In this document: piece by piece, positions 18,251 to 26,484 of the stretch
Position numbering within the stretch: position 1 is the first letter of the stretch
How the letters are laid out: the number at the start of each line of letters is the position of its first letter
Origin: Holdemania massiliensis
GTDB lineage: Bacteria > Bacillota_I > Bacilli_A > Erysipelotrichales > Erysipelotrichaceae
NCBI RefSeq assembly: GCF_022440805.1
Contig: NZ_JAKNTK010000001.1
Coordinates: 3,844,001 to 3,908,000 of the forward strand
Reading direction: 5' to 3'
DNA length: 64,000 nucleotides
The notes under the pieces: generated by a model
The model's input: the letters and a program-made list of their open reading frames with translations, nothing else
Database searches by the model: none
Told to the model about the DNA's origin: nothing
Translations under genes and position numbers: made by a program

Positions 18251-18300
18251 ATTTTATCATACTTCTTTCTTACAGCGTCAGCAATTGCCGTAATCTTATG
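18251..18300. repeat. 50-bp direct repeat, right copy
   Basis: Second copy of 17072-17121 (47/50 identical). On the minus strand it contains TTGCTG, a 17-nt spacer and TATGAT, a better-looking promoter than the left copy has, but now separated from the kinase gene by about 1.2 kb. Confidence 0.85.
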
Positions 18301-18374
18301 CTCAAGAAACAGGATCAAAAGCGCTAGCAATAATCACAAGCGTTAATATTGAAGGCTTTCTGCACTTACAATAC

Positions 18375-18411
18375 AAAAAGCGGCAGTTCTGCGTATTCTT
18401 TATCTGCCGCT
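18375..18411 (-). terminator. Terminator after the M28 peptidase operon
   Basis: On the minus strand AGCGGCAG (18411-18404) pairs with CTGCCGCT (18386-18379), followed by a run of T. Confidence 0.8.
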
Positions 18412-18427
18412 GCCGCTTTCTTTCCTG

Positions 18428-19669
18428 TTATTTTTTTTCGGTTTTATTCAAATATTCGTCGATCTTCTTTTTCTGATCTTCCGGTATCTTCCGCTCAATC
18501 GGGAACACGACGCTTTGATCAAGCTGCTTGAGGAAATTCAGCACGATCTGAGTTGTCTTTGCAAGACTGTCGGCACTCAGATAATCCAGCACGTCATGCC
18601 GGTTGTGAATGTAGTTGGCGCCTCTTTCCCCGAAACGCATGAAGCTGACGGAAGGAATGCCCTGATCGGAAAATGGGACTTCATCGCTGGAATAAACCTC
18701 GCTTTTTACCTCGAGCTGAATCCCAGCCTGCGCCGCATAGGTTTTCACCATCGCTTCCAGCTCCACAGGGCCTAAGCACCAGGCACTGTCATGCCCCAAA
18801 ACAGCTCCGGCCACATCCACATTCACGTTAAAGCGGATCGCCTTGAGATCCTCTTCATGCGTATCCACATAGGCATGGGAGCCCAATAAGCCCCGCTCCT
18901 CACTGCCGCACCAGATAAAACGCAGCGTGCGATTAGGCTGATGATCGTGGAAATACTGTAACAGCTCCATCAAAATGACGCTGCCTGCGCCGTTATCATA
19001 CACACCGGTACTGTATTCAACGGAATCATAATGCGCGGTCAGCACGATGACCTCTTCCGGTCGGGTTAAGCCCTGAATTTCAGCGATGACGTTCTGCGAA
19101 ACCGCCTTCAGCGGCTTCTGTTGGACCACCAGCGTGATCATCTTCGGGTTTTCCTGCACCAGCCGCATCGCATCCTGAATCGTCATGTTGACGCCCGGAA
19201 GACGGCCTAATTCCGCCAGTTTGTCCCGCAGTTCGCGATGAGCGATATCCGTGGTTTCCGCACTGTCCCGCGCTTCGCCATTGTAGGTAATAAAGCCGAC
19301 AGCGCCGCTTTCAACTAAAGCCTTATACAATTTATAATTCAGATAGCCGTTGACTAAGACGATCTTGCCGCTGGCCTGTTGCTGACTGACGGCGTCGGGA
19401 TATTCCATATAATAGAACGGCGCGGTGATGCCGCTGTCTTCGGTTTCCCCACAGCCGCCGTAAGCCGTGACCGTGTAGCTGGTTTTCTCCGTGGCACAGC
19501 TGACCTTTTCGATGCTCTGATCGGCAACCTCAAACATTTCCAGACGCGCTTTTTCCCCGCAAGCTTCCACAGCTTCCCGCAAAAGCTCTGCCGCCTGTTT
19601 TTCCTGTTGGGTGCCGCTGACGCGGACAAAGCCGATTTTCTGCAGTAATTCCCATTGTGTTGTGTTCAT
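18428..19669 (-). CDS. M28-family zinc metallopeptidase (aminopeptidase-like)
   Basis: This 413-residue protein hydrolyses peptides, probably N-terminal residues. A PA-like insert (~90-200) precedes the catalytic core. The metal and catalytic motifs visible are TAHYDSV, YDNGAGS, CGSEERGLLGS and IHNRHDV, the set expected for M28 enzymes with two zinc ions. There is no signal peptide, so it should be cytoplasmic, unlike many secreted relatives. The start has GAGG upstream and overlaps the stop of the GNAT gene by 4 nt, so the two are translated together. A terminator follows at 18375-18411. Confidence 0.92.
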   Translation of the reverse strand: MNTTQWELLQKIGFVRVSGTQQEKQAAELLREAVEACGEKARLEMFEVADQSIEKVSCATEKTSYTVTAYGGCGETEDSGITAPFYYMEYPDAVSQQQASGKIVLVNGYLNYKLYKALVESGAVGFITYNGEARDSAETTDIAHRELRDKLAELGRLPGVNMTIQDAMRLVQENPKMITLVVQQKPLKAVSQNVIAEIQGLTRPEEVIVLTAHYDSVEYSTGVYDNGAGSVILMELLQYFHDHQPNRTLRFIWCGSEERGLLGSHAYVDTHEEDLKAIRFNVNVDVAGAVLGHDSAWCLGPVELEAMVKTYAAQAGIQLEVKSEVYSSDEVPFSDQGIPSVSFMRFGERGANYIHNRHDVLDYLSADSLAKTTQIVLNFLKQLDQSVVFPIERKIPEDQKKKIDEYLNKTEKK

Positions 19670-20178
19670 TCATCTAACCTCTTTTCATAAGCAACCCGTA
19701 AACTCAGGTCGCGATGCAGCTGAATGACGCCGCATAACTGATAATTGTGTTTTTCCAGCAAACGCCGCATTGAAGTATTGTCCTGATGCGTGTCAATTTT
19801 GATGCTCAGCACGCCGCGCTGAGAGCACATCTGTTCTGCCTGTGCCAGAATCCAGCCGGCAATCCCCTGACCTTTCAGCTGATCATCGACAGCGATGCGG
19901 TGAATCACGGCATAGGGCCGATCCGTCAGCCATTGGCCGCTGACCATCGTCGTGTAGTTTTCATCCGGCGTAAACGCCACCGTCGCGCAGCCCGCGATCA
20001 TCTTATCCTGCTCCGCAACGTAAGCGGTGCCGTTTTGAATATCCTGAAGCAGGGTTGCTTCATCCGGATAGCCATCCTGCCACTGATCAATTCCCTGGGC
20101 TTTGAAGTATGCCTGCGCCTGGTGCAGGATCGCCATCACAGCCGGCAGATCATGGATTTCCATTCTTCTGAGTTCCAT
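19666..20178 (-). CDS. GNAT-family N-acetyltransferase
   Basis: About 170 residues from the ATG at 20178, preceded by AAAAGGGGG; a longer in-frame start at 20304 has no support. The acetyl-CoA-binding segment VIHRIAVDDQLKGQGIAGWIL matches the GNAT V/I-x-x-x-x-Q-x-x-G-x-G/A pattern, and RRLLEKHNYQLCGVI is the typical C-terminal strand-loop. It acetylates an unknown amine. A 4-nt overlap with the M28 peptidase gene suggests joint expression, perhaps in peptide or amino acid metabolism. Confidence 0.9.
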   Translation of the reverse strand: MELRRMEIHDLPAVMAILHQAQAYFKAQGIDQWQDGYPDEATLLQDIQNGTAYVAEQDKMIAGCATVAFTPDENYTTMVSGQWLTDRPYAVIHRIAVDDQLKGQGIAGWILAQAEQMCSQRGVLSIKIDTHQDNTSMRRLLEKHNYQLCGVIQLHRDLSLRVAYEKRLDE

Positions 20179-20234
20179 TCCAATTCCCCCTTTTCTTCTT
20201 TTTCTGATCCTTTGCGGTTTCCTTTCTTTCTGGC

Positions 20235-21416
20235 TTATTCCAAAAACTCGCAGGTTCCCAAAGGGCGTTGGAGAAAGTCCTGCAGCTGGGTCATTTCCGC
20301 GCAAACCTGAGCGCGTTCCGCAGGGGTCAGCGCTTTGAACAAGGTGATGCGGGCCTGAGTCTTCCCCTTTTGTACCGGAGCGTTCCAGATCCCAACAATC
20401 TGTGAATTTTGAAGCACAACGCCGGGACTTCCGACAAGACGCCAGACTTTTTTCTGTGCAGCCGGATCCGGCAGAATCCAGCTGCGCTGAGGCAAATCCA
20501 GAAATGGATCATGTGTGCCCAGCAGCTGAATTGCGGAAGTTTCCTGCGGCAGCCTGTCCAGCTCTTCCAGATCCGCTTTCAGCATCCATCCACGCTGGCC
20601 CTGCACCTCGACCTCAATCCGTTCTCCCTCCCCCAACGCCCACAGCCGTTGAGCCTGGGTCCGGCTGCAGCCCGTCCAGCGGGCAAAATCCTGAACCGAG
20701 GCTGGACCGTAGCAGTGCAGAAATTGATCGACGATCCGCTGCGGCTGCGGCTGATCATCCAGTGCACTTCCAAACCAGGCAGAGGGACTGAGAAAGACGG
20801 GTTCCTGCTTCTGTCTTTCTCCCATCATCACGCGCCCTTCCAGCGAACACTGCCGAAGCAGATAAGACACCGCTGCTTCCAGCAGCGTCTGATTTTTGGC
20901 AACCAGCGAAGGTTCATCGGCCTGGCTGCGCACGGATTGAGGCAAATAGGATTTCATCGCTTCGGCCAGAACATGATCCAGCTGCGCTTTGCCGACGACA
21001 ATGCTGTCGTCTAAAATGCGGCAGGCCTGGCGCAAGGCTTCCAGCAAGACCTTTTGATCCGCCTTTAACGCTTGGGCGGTGTAGCTCAGCGGTTGGGCAT
21101 AGATCGGAACTTCATCCTCCTGCGCGGCCAGTGCGCCTAAAAAAGTCCCGGCTTCGGCCGTCGGAAAAATCGTCGGTGCCCCACGCAGACTCCACGCCTG
21201 CATTAAGCGTTTGGTTTCGATCAGTTCGCGATGCAGATCATTCCGGCTGACGGCTTCGACCCGAGCTCTGACAGCCAGTTCCCAGCTTCCCGGCGGACTG
21301 TTGACAAAACCGCAGGCTGAAGCCGCTTCCAAGATTTGACCTCGGGGCAGCTTTCGATCCAGATGATGGGCATGCCGCATCCGGCAGACCGCTTGTTCTT
21401 TCGTCATGCTGCGCAT
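20235..21416 (-). CDS. Winged-helix DNA-binding protein, AlkZ/YcaQ-like
   Basis: This 393-residue protein resembles the winged-helix (HTH_42) group that includes AlkZ-type DNA glycosylases. It has an N-terminal region with WSLRGAPTIFP and a central winged-helix stretch (VQDFARWTGCSRTQAQRL). The C-terminal part has LLGTHDPFLDLPQRSWILPD and a VVLQNSQIVGIW strand; this 'GxxDP..' and 'GxxxGxW' pattern is usual for the family. It is probably a DNA repair or DNA-binding protein; glycosylase activity is not proven by the motifs. AAAGGAG precedes the ATG. It is transcribed separately from the flavodoxin gene upstream. Confidence 0.75.
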   Translation of the reverse strand: MRSMTKEQAVCRMRHAHHLDRKLPRGQILEAASACGFVNSPPGSWELAVRARVEAVSRNDLHRELIETKRLMQAWSLRGAPTIFPTAEAGTFLGALAAQEDEVPIYAQPLSYTAQALKADQKVLLEALRQACRILDDSIVVGKAQLDHVLAEAMKSYLPQSVRSQADEPSLVAKNQTLLEAAVSYLLRQCSLEGRVMMGERQKQEPVFLSPSAWFGSALDDQPQPQRIVDQFLHCYGPASVQDFARWTGCSRTQAQRLWALGEGERIEVEVQGQRGWMLKADLEELDRLPQETSAIQLLGTHDPFLDLPQRSWILPDPAAQKKVWRLVGSPGVVLQNSQIVGIWNAPVQKGKTQARITLFKALTPAERAQVCAEMTQLQDFLQRPLGTCEFLE

Positions 21417-21488
21417 ATTTGACTCCTTTTGTCCATGCTTTCAGTGTATCACAAAACAAGCTTCCCTCACCATAAGAAAAGCGAAGAT

Positions 21489-21917
21489 TTACTGCGCCAG
21501 CAGTGTCTTCGCCCGTTGTCTTCCTTCTTCAACCGCCGCTTCCGCCGGTGCGCCTTCAAACACGAAACCCTCGCCGCACAGAATCCCGCCGATCAGCCGC
21601 GTCCGTTCCTCCCACGGCTTCATATACGCACCCGCACCCCAGCCATAGGAGCCAAACAACAGCACCGGTTTTCCACGCAGATACGGCTCAATCTGTTCCA
21701 AAGCCGGCATAAACTCCGCTTCATCCAATTCCTCAACGCCATGGGCTGAACAGCCCAAAGCCCAATGGGTAATGGTTGGCAGCTCGGCCGCAGGCAGTGT
21801 GGACGCTGTGCACAGCACCACCTCTGCGCCTTCTTTCCGCGCCTGTTCCGCAATTGCCATCGCCATCTGTTCTGTATTGCCGGTCGATGAAGCATACATC
21901 ACCATACATTTTTTCAT
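21489..21917 (-). CDS. Flavodoxin
   Basis: 142 residues from the ATG at 21917, with AGGAGG 10 nt upstream; an in-frame TTG two codons earlier is too close to that site. MVMYASSTGNTEQMA is the FMN phosphate-binding loop, and LFGSYGWGAGAY supplies the ring-stacking aromatic loop. It is a short-chain flavodoxin, carrying one or two electrons between redox enzymes in the cytoplasm. It could serve as donor for flavin chemistry elsewhere in the genome. No partner gene is adjacent. Confidence 0.93.
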   Translation of the reverse strand: MKKCMVMYASSTGNTEQMAMAIAEQARKEGAEVVLCTASTLPAAELPTITHWALGCSAHGVEELDEAEFMPALEQIEPYLRGKPVLLFGSYGWGAGAYMKPWEERTRLIGGILCGEGFVFEGAPAEAAVEEGRQRAKTLLAQ

Positions 21918-22281
21918 TGTCAACGATCCTCCTGATCTCAGGATGGTTCAATGACCGCAATTTTAAACTGAAAACGATCAAAACAACCCGCTTATCTAAA
22001 CATTTTCCAGGCCTTCTTTCACATACAAGAAAGTGATGCAAGCATCACTCTGAAAGTCTAAACCTTCAGAGCCCCTCTCTGTTTCTTGCCAGGAGAGTAT
22101 TCCTGCAGTTTTGTTCCTTCCTCCTCCCTCTCGCTTCACAAGAGGAAGGCTGTGTCGAAGGTTCTTCCCCACAGGCGTCTTCGTTCTCTTTCTGTTTCTT
22201 AATTTCATTCCGACGCGAAAGTCAGCGATCTTCTTGTCCCTGCCTTCTTTGTACAGATTAAGAAACAGAATTCGGTTGCTT
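21918..22281. other. Gene-free stretch downstream of the TnpB-like gene
   Basis: Small open frames on the minus strand lack ribosome binding sites and known motifs. In TnpB elements a guide RNA is made from the region at and after the 3' end of the gene, so 22040-22281 on the minus strand is where one would expect it; I could not fix its boundaries. Confidence 0.4.
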
Positions 22282-23361
22282 CTATTCCATTCCCATCCCT
22301 CGCCGCGCTATCACATACGCGGCTGCCATATGCACTGTACAGCCCATTCTTTGGCTGTATTTTTCTTTCCCGATCTTGCTTGTATTCGCTGGATTCACCT
22401 TCTTTACTCCATATCCCTCTTTCCAGCATCGTCGCACAATCGCTTCTTCGATCTTTCTTGTTGCAAAGTCGGATAACATTTTATTTTGTCTTCGATTCCC
22501 ATACCGCATCTTATTTTTTGTCTTCTGAAAATCCAAATCTTCCATCACTAACGGCTTATGACTCCGCACACATTCTAAGACTATTTCCTTGGCTGTCTGA
22601 CATATTTGATGTTTCCTTTGTTCACTGGTTTTCCCATCCAGAGGCATTTTCACCGTTTTCAATAAAACACAGTTTCCGCAGCCATCCGTTTCACTTACCG
22701 CGATATGATTGACATTGATATCAATGCCAATGACCCCTTGTTCTGTGTTTTCTCTCTTCGCTTTCTCTTCCATCTCGACGATCGCTTTGATAATAAAATA
22801 AGCGCCATGATCTTCCAACACATAAGCCACTGCTTTTCCAGGTGTATTATGCGGCAGTCTTACCGCTCTTTCCAATTCTTCTTTGTGTTGATGAAATTCA
22901 ATCTTGAGCGGGATCTCCCGTTTCTCACTACTGCAGCGGTAAATCAAAACTCCCTCTTTGATATGATATTGGAATAAGTTATTTGAGAATTTTCCTTGCC
23001 TTCTTCCCCGTATCATCATCGTTCGATTGCGGGCTGATTGATATGCTTTCAGCCAGGTTTCATGTTGCCCTGCATACACCGTCGTTCTTGCCCTAGCTAA
23101 CTTCTTTCCACCAAAACAGGTAAACTCCATTTTTCGTTGAAGAGCTTCTAACTTCTGCTTTCTCCGATTTAATCCATAAATTAGATGAGAACGTCGATTC
23201 TTGAATCGCTTTCGCTCAGGACGCAGCTGTTGCACTTCAAGCAAGTAATCCGCTTCAGTTTGTTTCCCTTGTTTTGTTTTTCTGAATAATTCTTTTAATT
23301 GTCGGTCAATTTTCCGAATGTTGTTTTCGACTTCTTTTATTTTTTCTCGATGGCCTTGCAT
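22282..23361 (-). CDS. TnpB-like protein, C-terminal part (RuvC domain)
   Basis: This 359-codon open frame carries the body of a TnpB-related protein of IS200/IS605-type elements. It has a long basic coiled N-terminal region, FTCFGGKKL, MMIRGRRQGKFSNN, then the RuvC parts GIDINVNHIAVSETD (first Asp) and LVMEDLDF (Glu). In the third RuvC segment, where TnpB normally has an Asp before NAA, there is HMAAAYVIARR. This form occurs, as I recall, in a TnpB-related subfamily, so it need not mean loss of activity. The start ATG at 23361 has no clear ribosome binding site, and it overlaps the upstream frame by 25 nt. It is best read as the second half of one split gene. Confidence 0.8.
   Translation of the reverse strand: MQGHREKIKEVENNIRKIDRQLKELFRKTKQGKQTEADYLLEVQQLRPERKRFKNRRSHLIYGLNRRKQKLEALQRKMEFTCFGGKKLARARTTVYAGQHETWLKAYQSARNRTMMIRGRRQGKFSNNLFQYHIKEGVLIYRCSSEKREIPLKIEFHQHKEELERAVRLPHNTPGKAVAYVLEDHGAYFIIKAIVEMEEKAKRENTEQGVIGIDINVNHIAVSETDGCGNCVLLKTVKMPLDGKTSEQRKHQICQTAKEIVLECVRSHKPLVMEDLDFQKTKNKMRYGNRRQNKMLSDFATRKIEEAIVRRCWKEGYGVKKVNPANTSKIGKEKYSQRMGCTVHMAAAYVIARRGMGME
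23337..23346 (-). other. A6 run where the TnpB-like frame breaks
   Basis: On the minus strand GAGAAAAAATAA contains six A (23345-23340), directly followed by the stop of the first frame (23339-23337). A -1 shift here continues KIKEVENN in the second frame. It is either a programmed slippery site, as in many insertion sequences, or a one-base indel. Confidence 0.65.
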
Positions 23362-23657
23362 TGAGCCTTCAGTGCTTTCTTCTGATTTTCATGGTTGGCA
23401 AAATCGTTGCTTAAATGTTGCTGTGCTTCTTGAATCGCAGAGAGTGGAAAATAGTCATTGGTATGAAAGCGACGTTTCATTTCTTTTCCCAGACTGTCAT
23501 CAAAGGAAAAGGGAATCCCCTCTGACTTCAGACATAACAGATGATAAGCGGTGTGCATCATGGCATGATAGAGCTGGATATCCTGGTGCAGAGCGTTCGC
23601 TTCTTCCAAGGATAATTCCGAGTAGTAAATACGATTAGAACAGGTAATTGTCTTCAT
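23337..23657 (-). CDS. TnpB-like protein, N-terminal part
   Basis: 106 residues beginning MKTITCSNRIYYSELS, with a YHAMMHTAYHLL segment. This matches the N-terminal helical region expected before the RuvC-bearing half at 22282-23361. A GAGG lies about 10 nt before the ATG. The frame ends in AIEKK at an A6 run, where the next frame takes over. Alone it would have no nuclease domain. It is either the first half of a protein made by -1 frameshifting or a remnant after an indel. Confidence 0.75.
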   Translation of the reverse strand: MKTITCSNRIYYSELSLEEANALHQDIQLYHAMMHTAYHLLCLKSEGIPFSFDDSLGKEMKRRFHTNDYFPLSAIQEAQQHLSNDFANHENQKKALKAQCKAIEKK

Positions 23658-24040
23658 GGAAAGAGAACCTCACTTTCATAGAAAATCAGAAAATGGAATT
23701 ACTACTTCTTTTGAGTTATTATACAACATTCCTCAAAGCTACACAACGCGGCTGAGTTTGTTTCATCCTTTTCATTCTTCTCTATATGGCTCTTGGGAAA
23801 AAGAAATGATCGAACAGTTTAATTGAATTCAGATCTCTTTTCCCTTGTTTACAAACGCGGTTCGTTTCAACCTTTAAAACCTATCCGCTAAGCTTCTTCG
23901 CGTCCAAAATTTCATCCGAGTTGAACTATTCAATTGCGGTCCTTTTTCATGCAAATCTCTAATAGAATAGAACTCAAAAAGGCAAAAGAGAGAGTAGCGT
24001 CATAAAATAGAAATCTGATAAGATAGAGGTGGGGAGTACC
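23658..24040. other. AT-rich intergenic region between two mobile-element remnants
   Basis: No gene is supported. It contains the left copy (23929-23967) of an imperfect repeat that recurs after the IS91-type remnant. Confidence 0.5.
23929..23967 (+). repeat. Imperfect repeat left of the IS91-type remnant
   Basis: About 78% identical by eye to 24903-24942, both ending TAATAGAA. The pair brackets the transposase remnant and its small partner gene. Confidence 0.5.
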
Positions 24041-24652
24041 ATGAAATCCACACTATCCAAGAAAGAAACAATCTTAGCTCTTGGTCATTGTGACACTTAC
24101 TTTCCAGGTCCGAATCCCATTTCCATCGCTAAAATCTTTGCTGAAAATCGATGGCGGCTGCTTGTTGATTATGAACTTTATTGAAAAGGGATCCGTCCCG
24201 CAATCATGAAAGCAGTTAACTCGATTATTCTCTTTGAAGACTATGATGTTGACCTTGACTTTGTCTGGTGGCACTATATCGACCATCAAACCCACGAACG
24301 TGTAGATGTGTTTGATTCCACTCTCGTTTTCATGAAAAAGCTCATTCTTCATATTCCTGATGATCATTTCAAAATGGTTCGTTACTTAGGCGCCTATACT
24401 TCTCGAAAAAAGAAACTTTGTCGCTGTATTCAAAAAATGTTACGTAAGCCTCGAGCTTGGATTCGTAAGAAGCTTTCTTCTTATCGAGCATTTCGTAAGG
24501 AGTCCACAGGCATTGATCCTTTCCTTTGTTCCTGCGGACACATCATGGAATTTGTTGAATCCTTTTTCCCGGCTGGATTGGAGGTGAAAATCAATGAAAT
24601 CTGGGAACTCTATGACTGGCACCGTGAACTCGATCCCCTTCAAGTGTACTAA
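24041..24652 (+). pseudogene. Decayed IS91-family-like transposase
   Basis: The ATG at 24041 has GAGGTGGGGAG upstream and reads 47 codons to a TGA at 24182. The same frame then continues KGIRPAIMKAVN and runs to 24652. The first part resembles the N-terminus of IS91-type (Y2) transposases (IFAENRWRLLVDYELY, then GIRPAIMKAV). The rest resembles their C-terminus (HYIDHQTHERV, IPDDHFKMVRYLGAY, then a DPFLCSCGHIM zinc knuckle). The zinc-binding and catalytic middle is missing. At ~203 codons against roughly 350-400 in intact relatives, it combines an internal deletion and an in-frame stop, so it should be inactive. Confidence 0.75.
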
Positions 24653-24806
24653 GTGTGGTTTTCTGGATCCGATGGAAATCGATATCGCTGAAGAAGTTTG
24701 TGATCTTATTTCTTATCGGGGTATTCCATGTTTCCGCGCCTACTGTATAAAATGTGATTCTGTTATGATCCCTGTCGATGTCTTAGACCCACTCGCTCAG
24801 GAATAG
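24594..24806 (+). CDS. Small zinc-ribbon protein associated with the transposase remnant
   Basis: 70 residues with two cysteine pairs, CTKCG near residue 17 and CIKCD near 51, likely binding one zinc ion. The start overlaps the end of the transposase remnant by 59 nt and has GGAGG upstream. No known function. From its position it was probably an accessory gene of the element. The open frame is intact although the transposase is not. Confidence 0.6.
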   Translation: MKSGNSMTGTVNSIPFKCTKCGFLDPMEIDIAEEVCDLISYRGIPCFRAYCIKCDSVMIPVDVLDPLAQE

Positions 24807-24844
24807 TCTATCCTTCCACTCCTCTCTCATTTCTCTTTTCAATG

Positions 24845-24864
24845 CGACCTTTTAGGTCGTTTTT
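24845..24864 (+). terminator. Terminator after the zinc-ribbon gene
   Basis: CGACCT (24845-24850) pairs with AGGTCG (24854-24859), followed by five T. A compact rho-independent terminator. Confidence 0.8.
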
Positions 24865-24902
24865 CTTTTCTATTTAAGATTCGTTTGAGTTATTGAACTC
24901 AC

Positions 24903-24942
24903 CTGAATTCGCAGCCCGTTTTGATGCAATTTCCTAATAGAA
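24903..24942 (+). repeat. Imperfect repeat right of the IS91-type remnant
   Basis: Partner of 23929-23967, same orientation; ends TAATAGAA. May mark an old element end or a duplicated target. Confidence 0.5.
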
Positions 24943-24978
24943 GAAAAACGGAAGTTTCCCTCCGTTTTTGACCTTGGA

Positions 24979-25302
24979 TTACAGTTTCAGGAATTTCTCG
25001 ACATCCAGAACGAAGATGGTTGCCCCTCCGACCTGAACTTCAACCGGGAACGAAGCATACCGGCCGATATCGTAAGAAGCAGTCGACGGAACGATTTCTG
25101 TTCTGCGCTTACTTTCATTGCCGATAATTTCGATAGCCTGATCCACCTTATCGTCATCTGTACCGACGATCATCGTTGTATTGCCTGCCCGCAGGAATCC
25201 GCCGGTAGTCGCCAGCCGCGTTACCTGGAAATTGGCTTTGGTTAAAGCAGAAGAAACACTGGAACTATCATCATTAGATACAATGGCTAAGATCAGTTTC
25301 AT
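24979..25302 (-). CDS. darA: PII-like cyclic-di-AMP receptor
   Basis: 107 residues from the ATG at 25302 with AAAAGGAGG 8 nt upstream. The sequence MKLILAIVSNDD, then RLATTGGFLRAGNTTMIVG, matches the PstA/DarA family of trimeric PII-like proteins that bind c-di-AMP. The TTGGFLRAGN loop is the nucleotide-binding signature. It acts in the cytoplasm as a second-messenger sensor; the downstream partner is unknown in most species. It is monocistronic here and divergent from the AraC-type regulators. Confidence 0.95.
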   Translation of the reverse strand: MKLILAIVSNDDSSSVSSALTKANFQVTRLATTGGFLRAGNTTMIVGTDDDKVDQAIEIIGNESKRRTEIVPSTASYDIGRYASFPVEVQVGGATIFVLDVEKFLKL

Positions 25303-25516
25303 AATCAAGGCCTCCTTTTATGTATTTCTATTTTACCATATTTTGCCCGCCTTGAAATCCCTTTCCATGCATTTTCATACAAATTTCATTTCTTCTTACA
25401 TTGATAATTTTTTTCTTTCCCTCTCCTTTTTCTCTGTTTTCCTACCGATCCTCAGTCATATTTACAATCTTTTTGTTGGATTCTGCTATACTGAATTCAT
25501 GAGAAGGGATACGGAT

Positions 25517-26446
25517 ATGCAAAACGAAATCTTTCAATATACAATTCAGCCGGACGCCCTGGGCCAGCGCTTATATCAGTATCGGCTCAAGGCCTTCCGC
25601 ATCGGCCGGATTTTAGCCAAGGCTGAGGAAAATCCCCAGTCCTATATTCATCTGTTCCGCGTCAATTATATCCTTCGCGGTGAAGCAATGCTCATCATTG
25701 ATGATCAGGCTTTTCCGGTTTGTTCAGGTCATGCCGTCATCATTCCGCCGCGGGGAATTTTAACTCAGGCCGATCCGAAGGCGGATGTTGAAACTTACTT
25801 CATTAACTTTGACGTCAGCAATCTGACCCTTCGTGATGAGTTTGTAACGCGGATGATGGAATGGTTCCCGTTCTATCAGGTCCATGACAATGATCGGAAG
25901 ATTCTGCTTTATTTCTTTGACCAGATTTTTAAGGAAGCCTCCCACTCCAATTTAGGTTCCTGTCTGACAGTACAGAATCTATTTTGTTCCCTGCTTATTA
26001 AAATGGTGCGTCTGGCTTGTGAGGGTGAAGCTGTTTTCGATCTGCAGCCCACGCCCATCAATTCAACGCATTATCTGATCAGCCGGGCAGTCAGCTACAT
26101 TTATCAGCACATCGGCGATCCGGTCAGCGTCAAAGCGGTGGCGGACCATCTCAATATCAGCGAGATCTATCTTTATAAGCTGTTCAAGGAACACACTCAG
26201 CAGTCGCCGCAAACCTTTATTCTTGAATATCGAATGCATCTGGCCTGCGAATATCTCAGCAACCCGGAATATTCGATGAAGGAGATCGCGCAGCAGCTGG
26301 GCTTTGCGAGCGCGGATTATTTTTCAGCCAGCTTTCATAAATATGCCGGCTGTTCCCCTTCAGCCTACCGTCAAAAGCAGCTCCCTGCCAATCTAACACC
26401 CAATCCAAAGCAAGAAGCATCCCTAATCGAAAAACCAACCCTTTAA
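25517..26446 (+). CDS. AraC-family transcriptional regulator (first of tandem pair)
   Basis: 309 residues from the ATG at 25517, with AAGGGA upstream; the paralogue's N-terminus aligns to this start and upstream in-frame codons do not. The N-terminal half is a cupin-type ligand-binding domain (RLYQYRLKAFRIG, VIIPPRGILTQ). The C-terminal ~100 residues are an AraC double HTH (VADHLNISEIYLYKLFKEH and IAQQLGFASADYFSASF). It likely activates sugar or host-signal genes, but no target operon is adjacent. TATACT just upstream may be its -10 box. Confidence 0.92.
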   Translation: MQNEIFQYTIQPDALGQRLYQYRLKAFRIGRILAKAEENPQSYIHLFRVNYILRGEAMLIIDDQAFPVCSGHAVIIPPRGILTQADPKADVETYFINFDVSNLTLRDEFVTRMMEWFPFYQVHDNDRKILLYFFDQIFKEASHSNLGSCLTVQNLFCSLLIKMVRLACEGEAVFDLQPTPINSTHYLISRAVSYIYQHIGDPVSVKAVADHLNISEIYLYKLFKEHTQQSPQTFILEYRMHLACEYLSNPEYSMKEIAQQLGFASADYFSASFHKYAGCSPSAYRQKQLPANLTPNPKQEASLIEKPTL

Positions 26447-26484
26447 TCCATTGGCTTATTCAGCAAATAAAAAGAGGAATCGTT

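Larger units (their letters stand above)
22282..23657 (-). mobile_element. Solitary TnpB-like (IS605-group) element without tnpA
   Basis: The two overlapping frames 23337-23657 and 22282-23361 together make a ~457-residue TnpB-related protein. No Y1 transposase gene (tnpA) is within reach. Element ends cannot be placed from one copy. Confidence 0.65.

Noticed and set aside
21996..22429. Two small minus-strand reading frames after the TnpB-like gene
   Set aside because: No ribosome binding sites and no recognisable domains; composition fits non-coding or guide-RNA sequence better.
25181..25516. N-terminal extension of the first AraC gene
   Set aside because: It overlaps darA on the other strand and the intergenic region; the paralogue aligns only from 25517, which also has a ribosome binding site.
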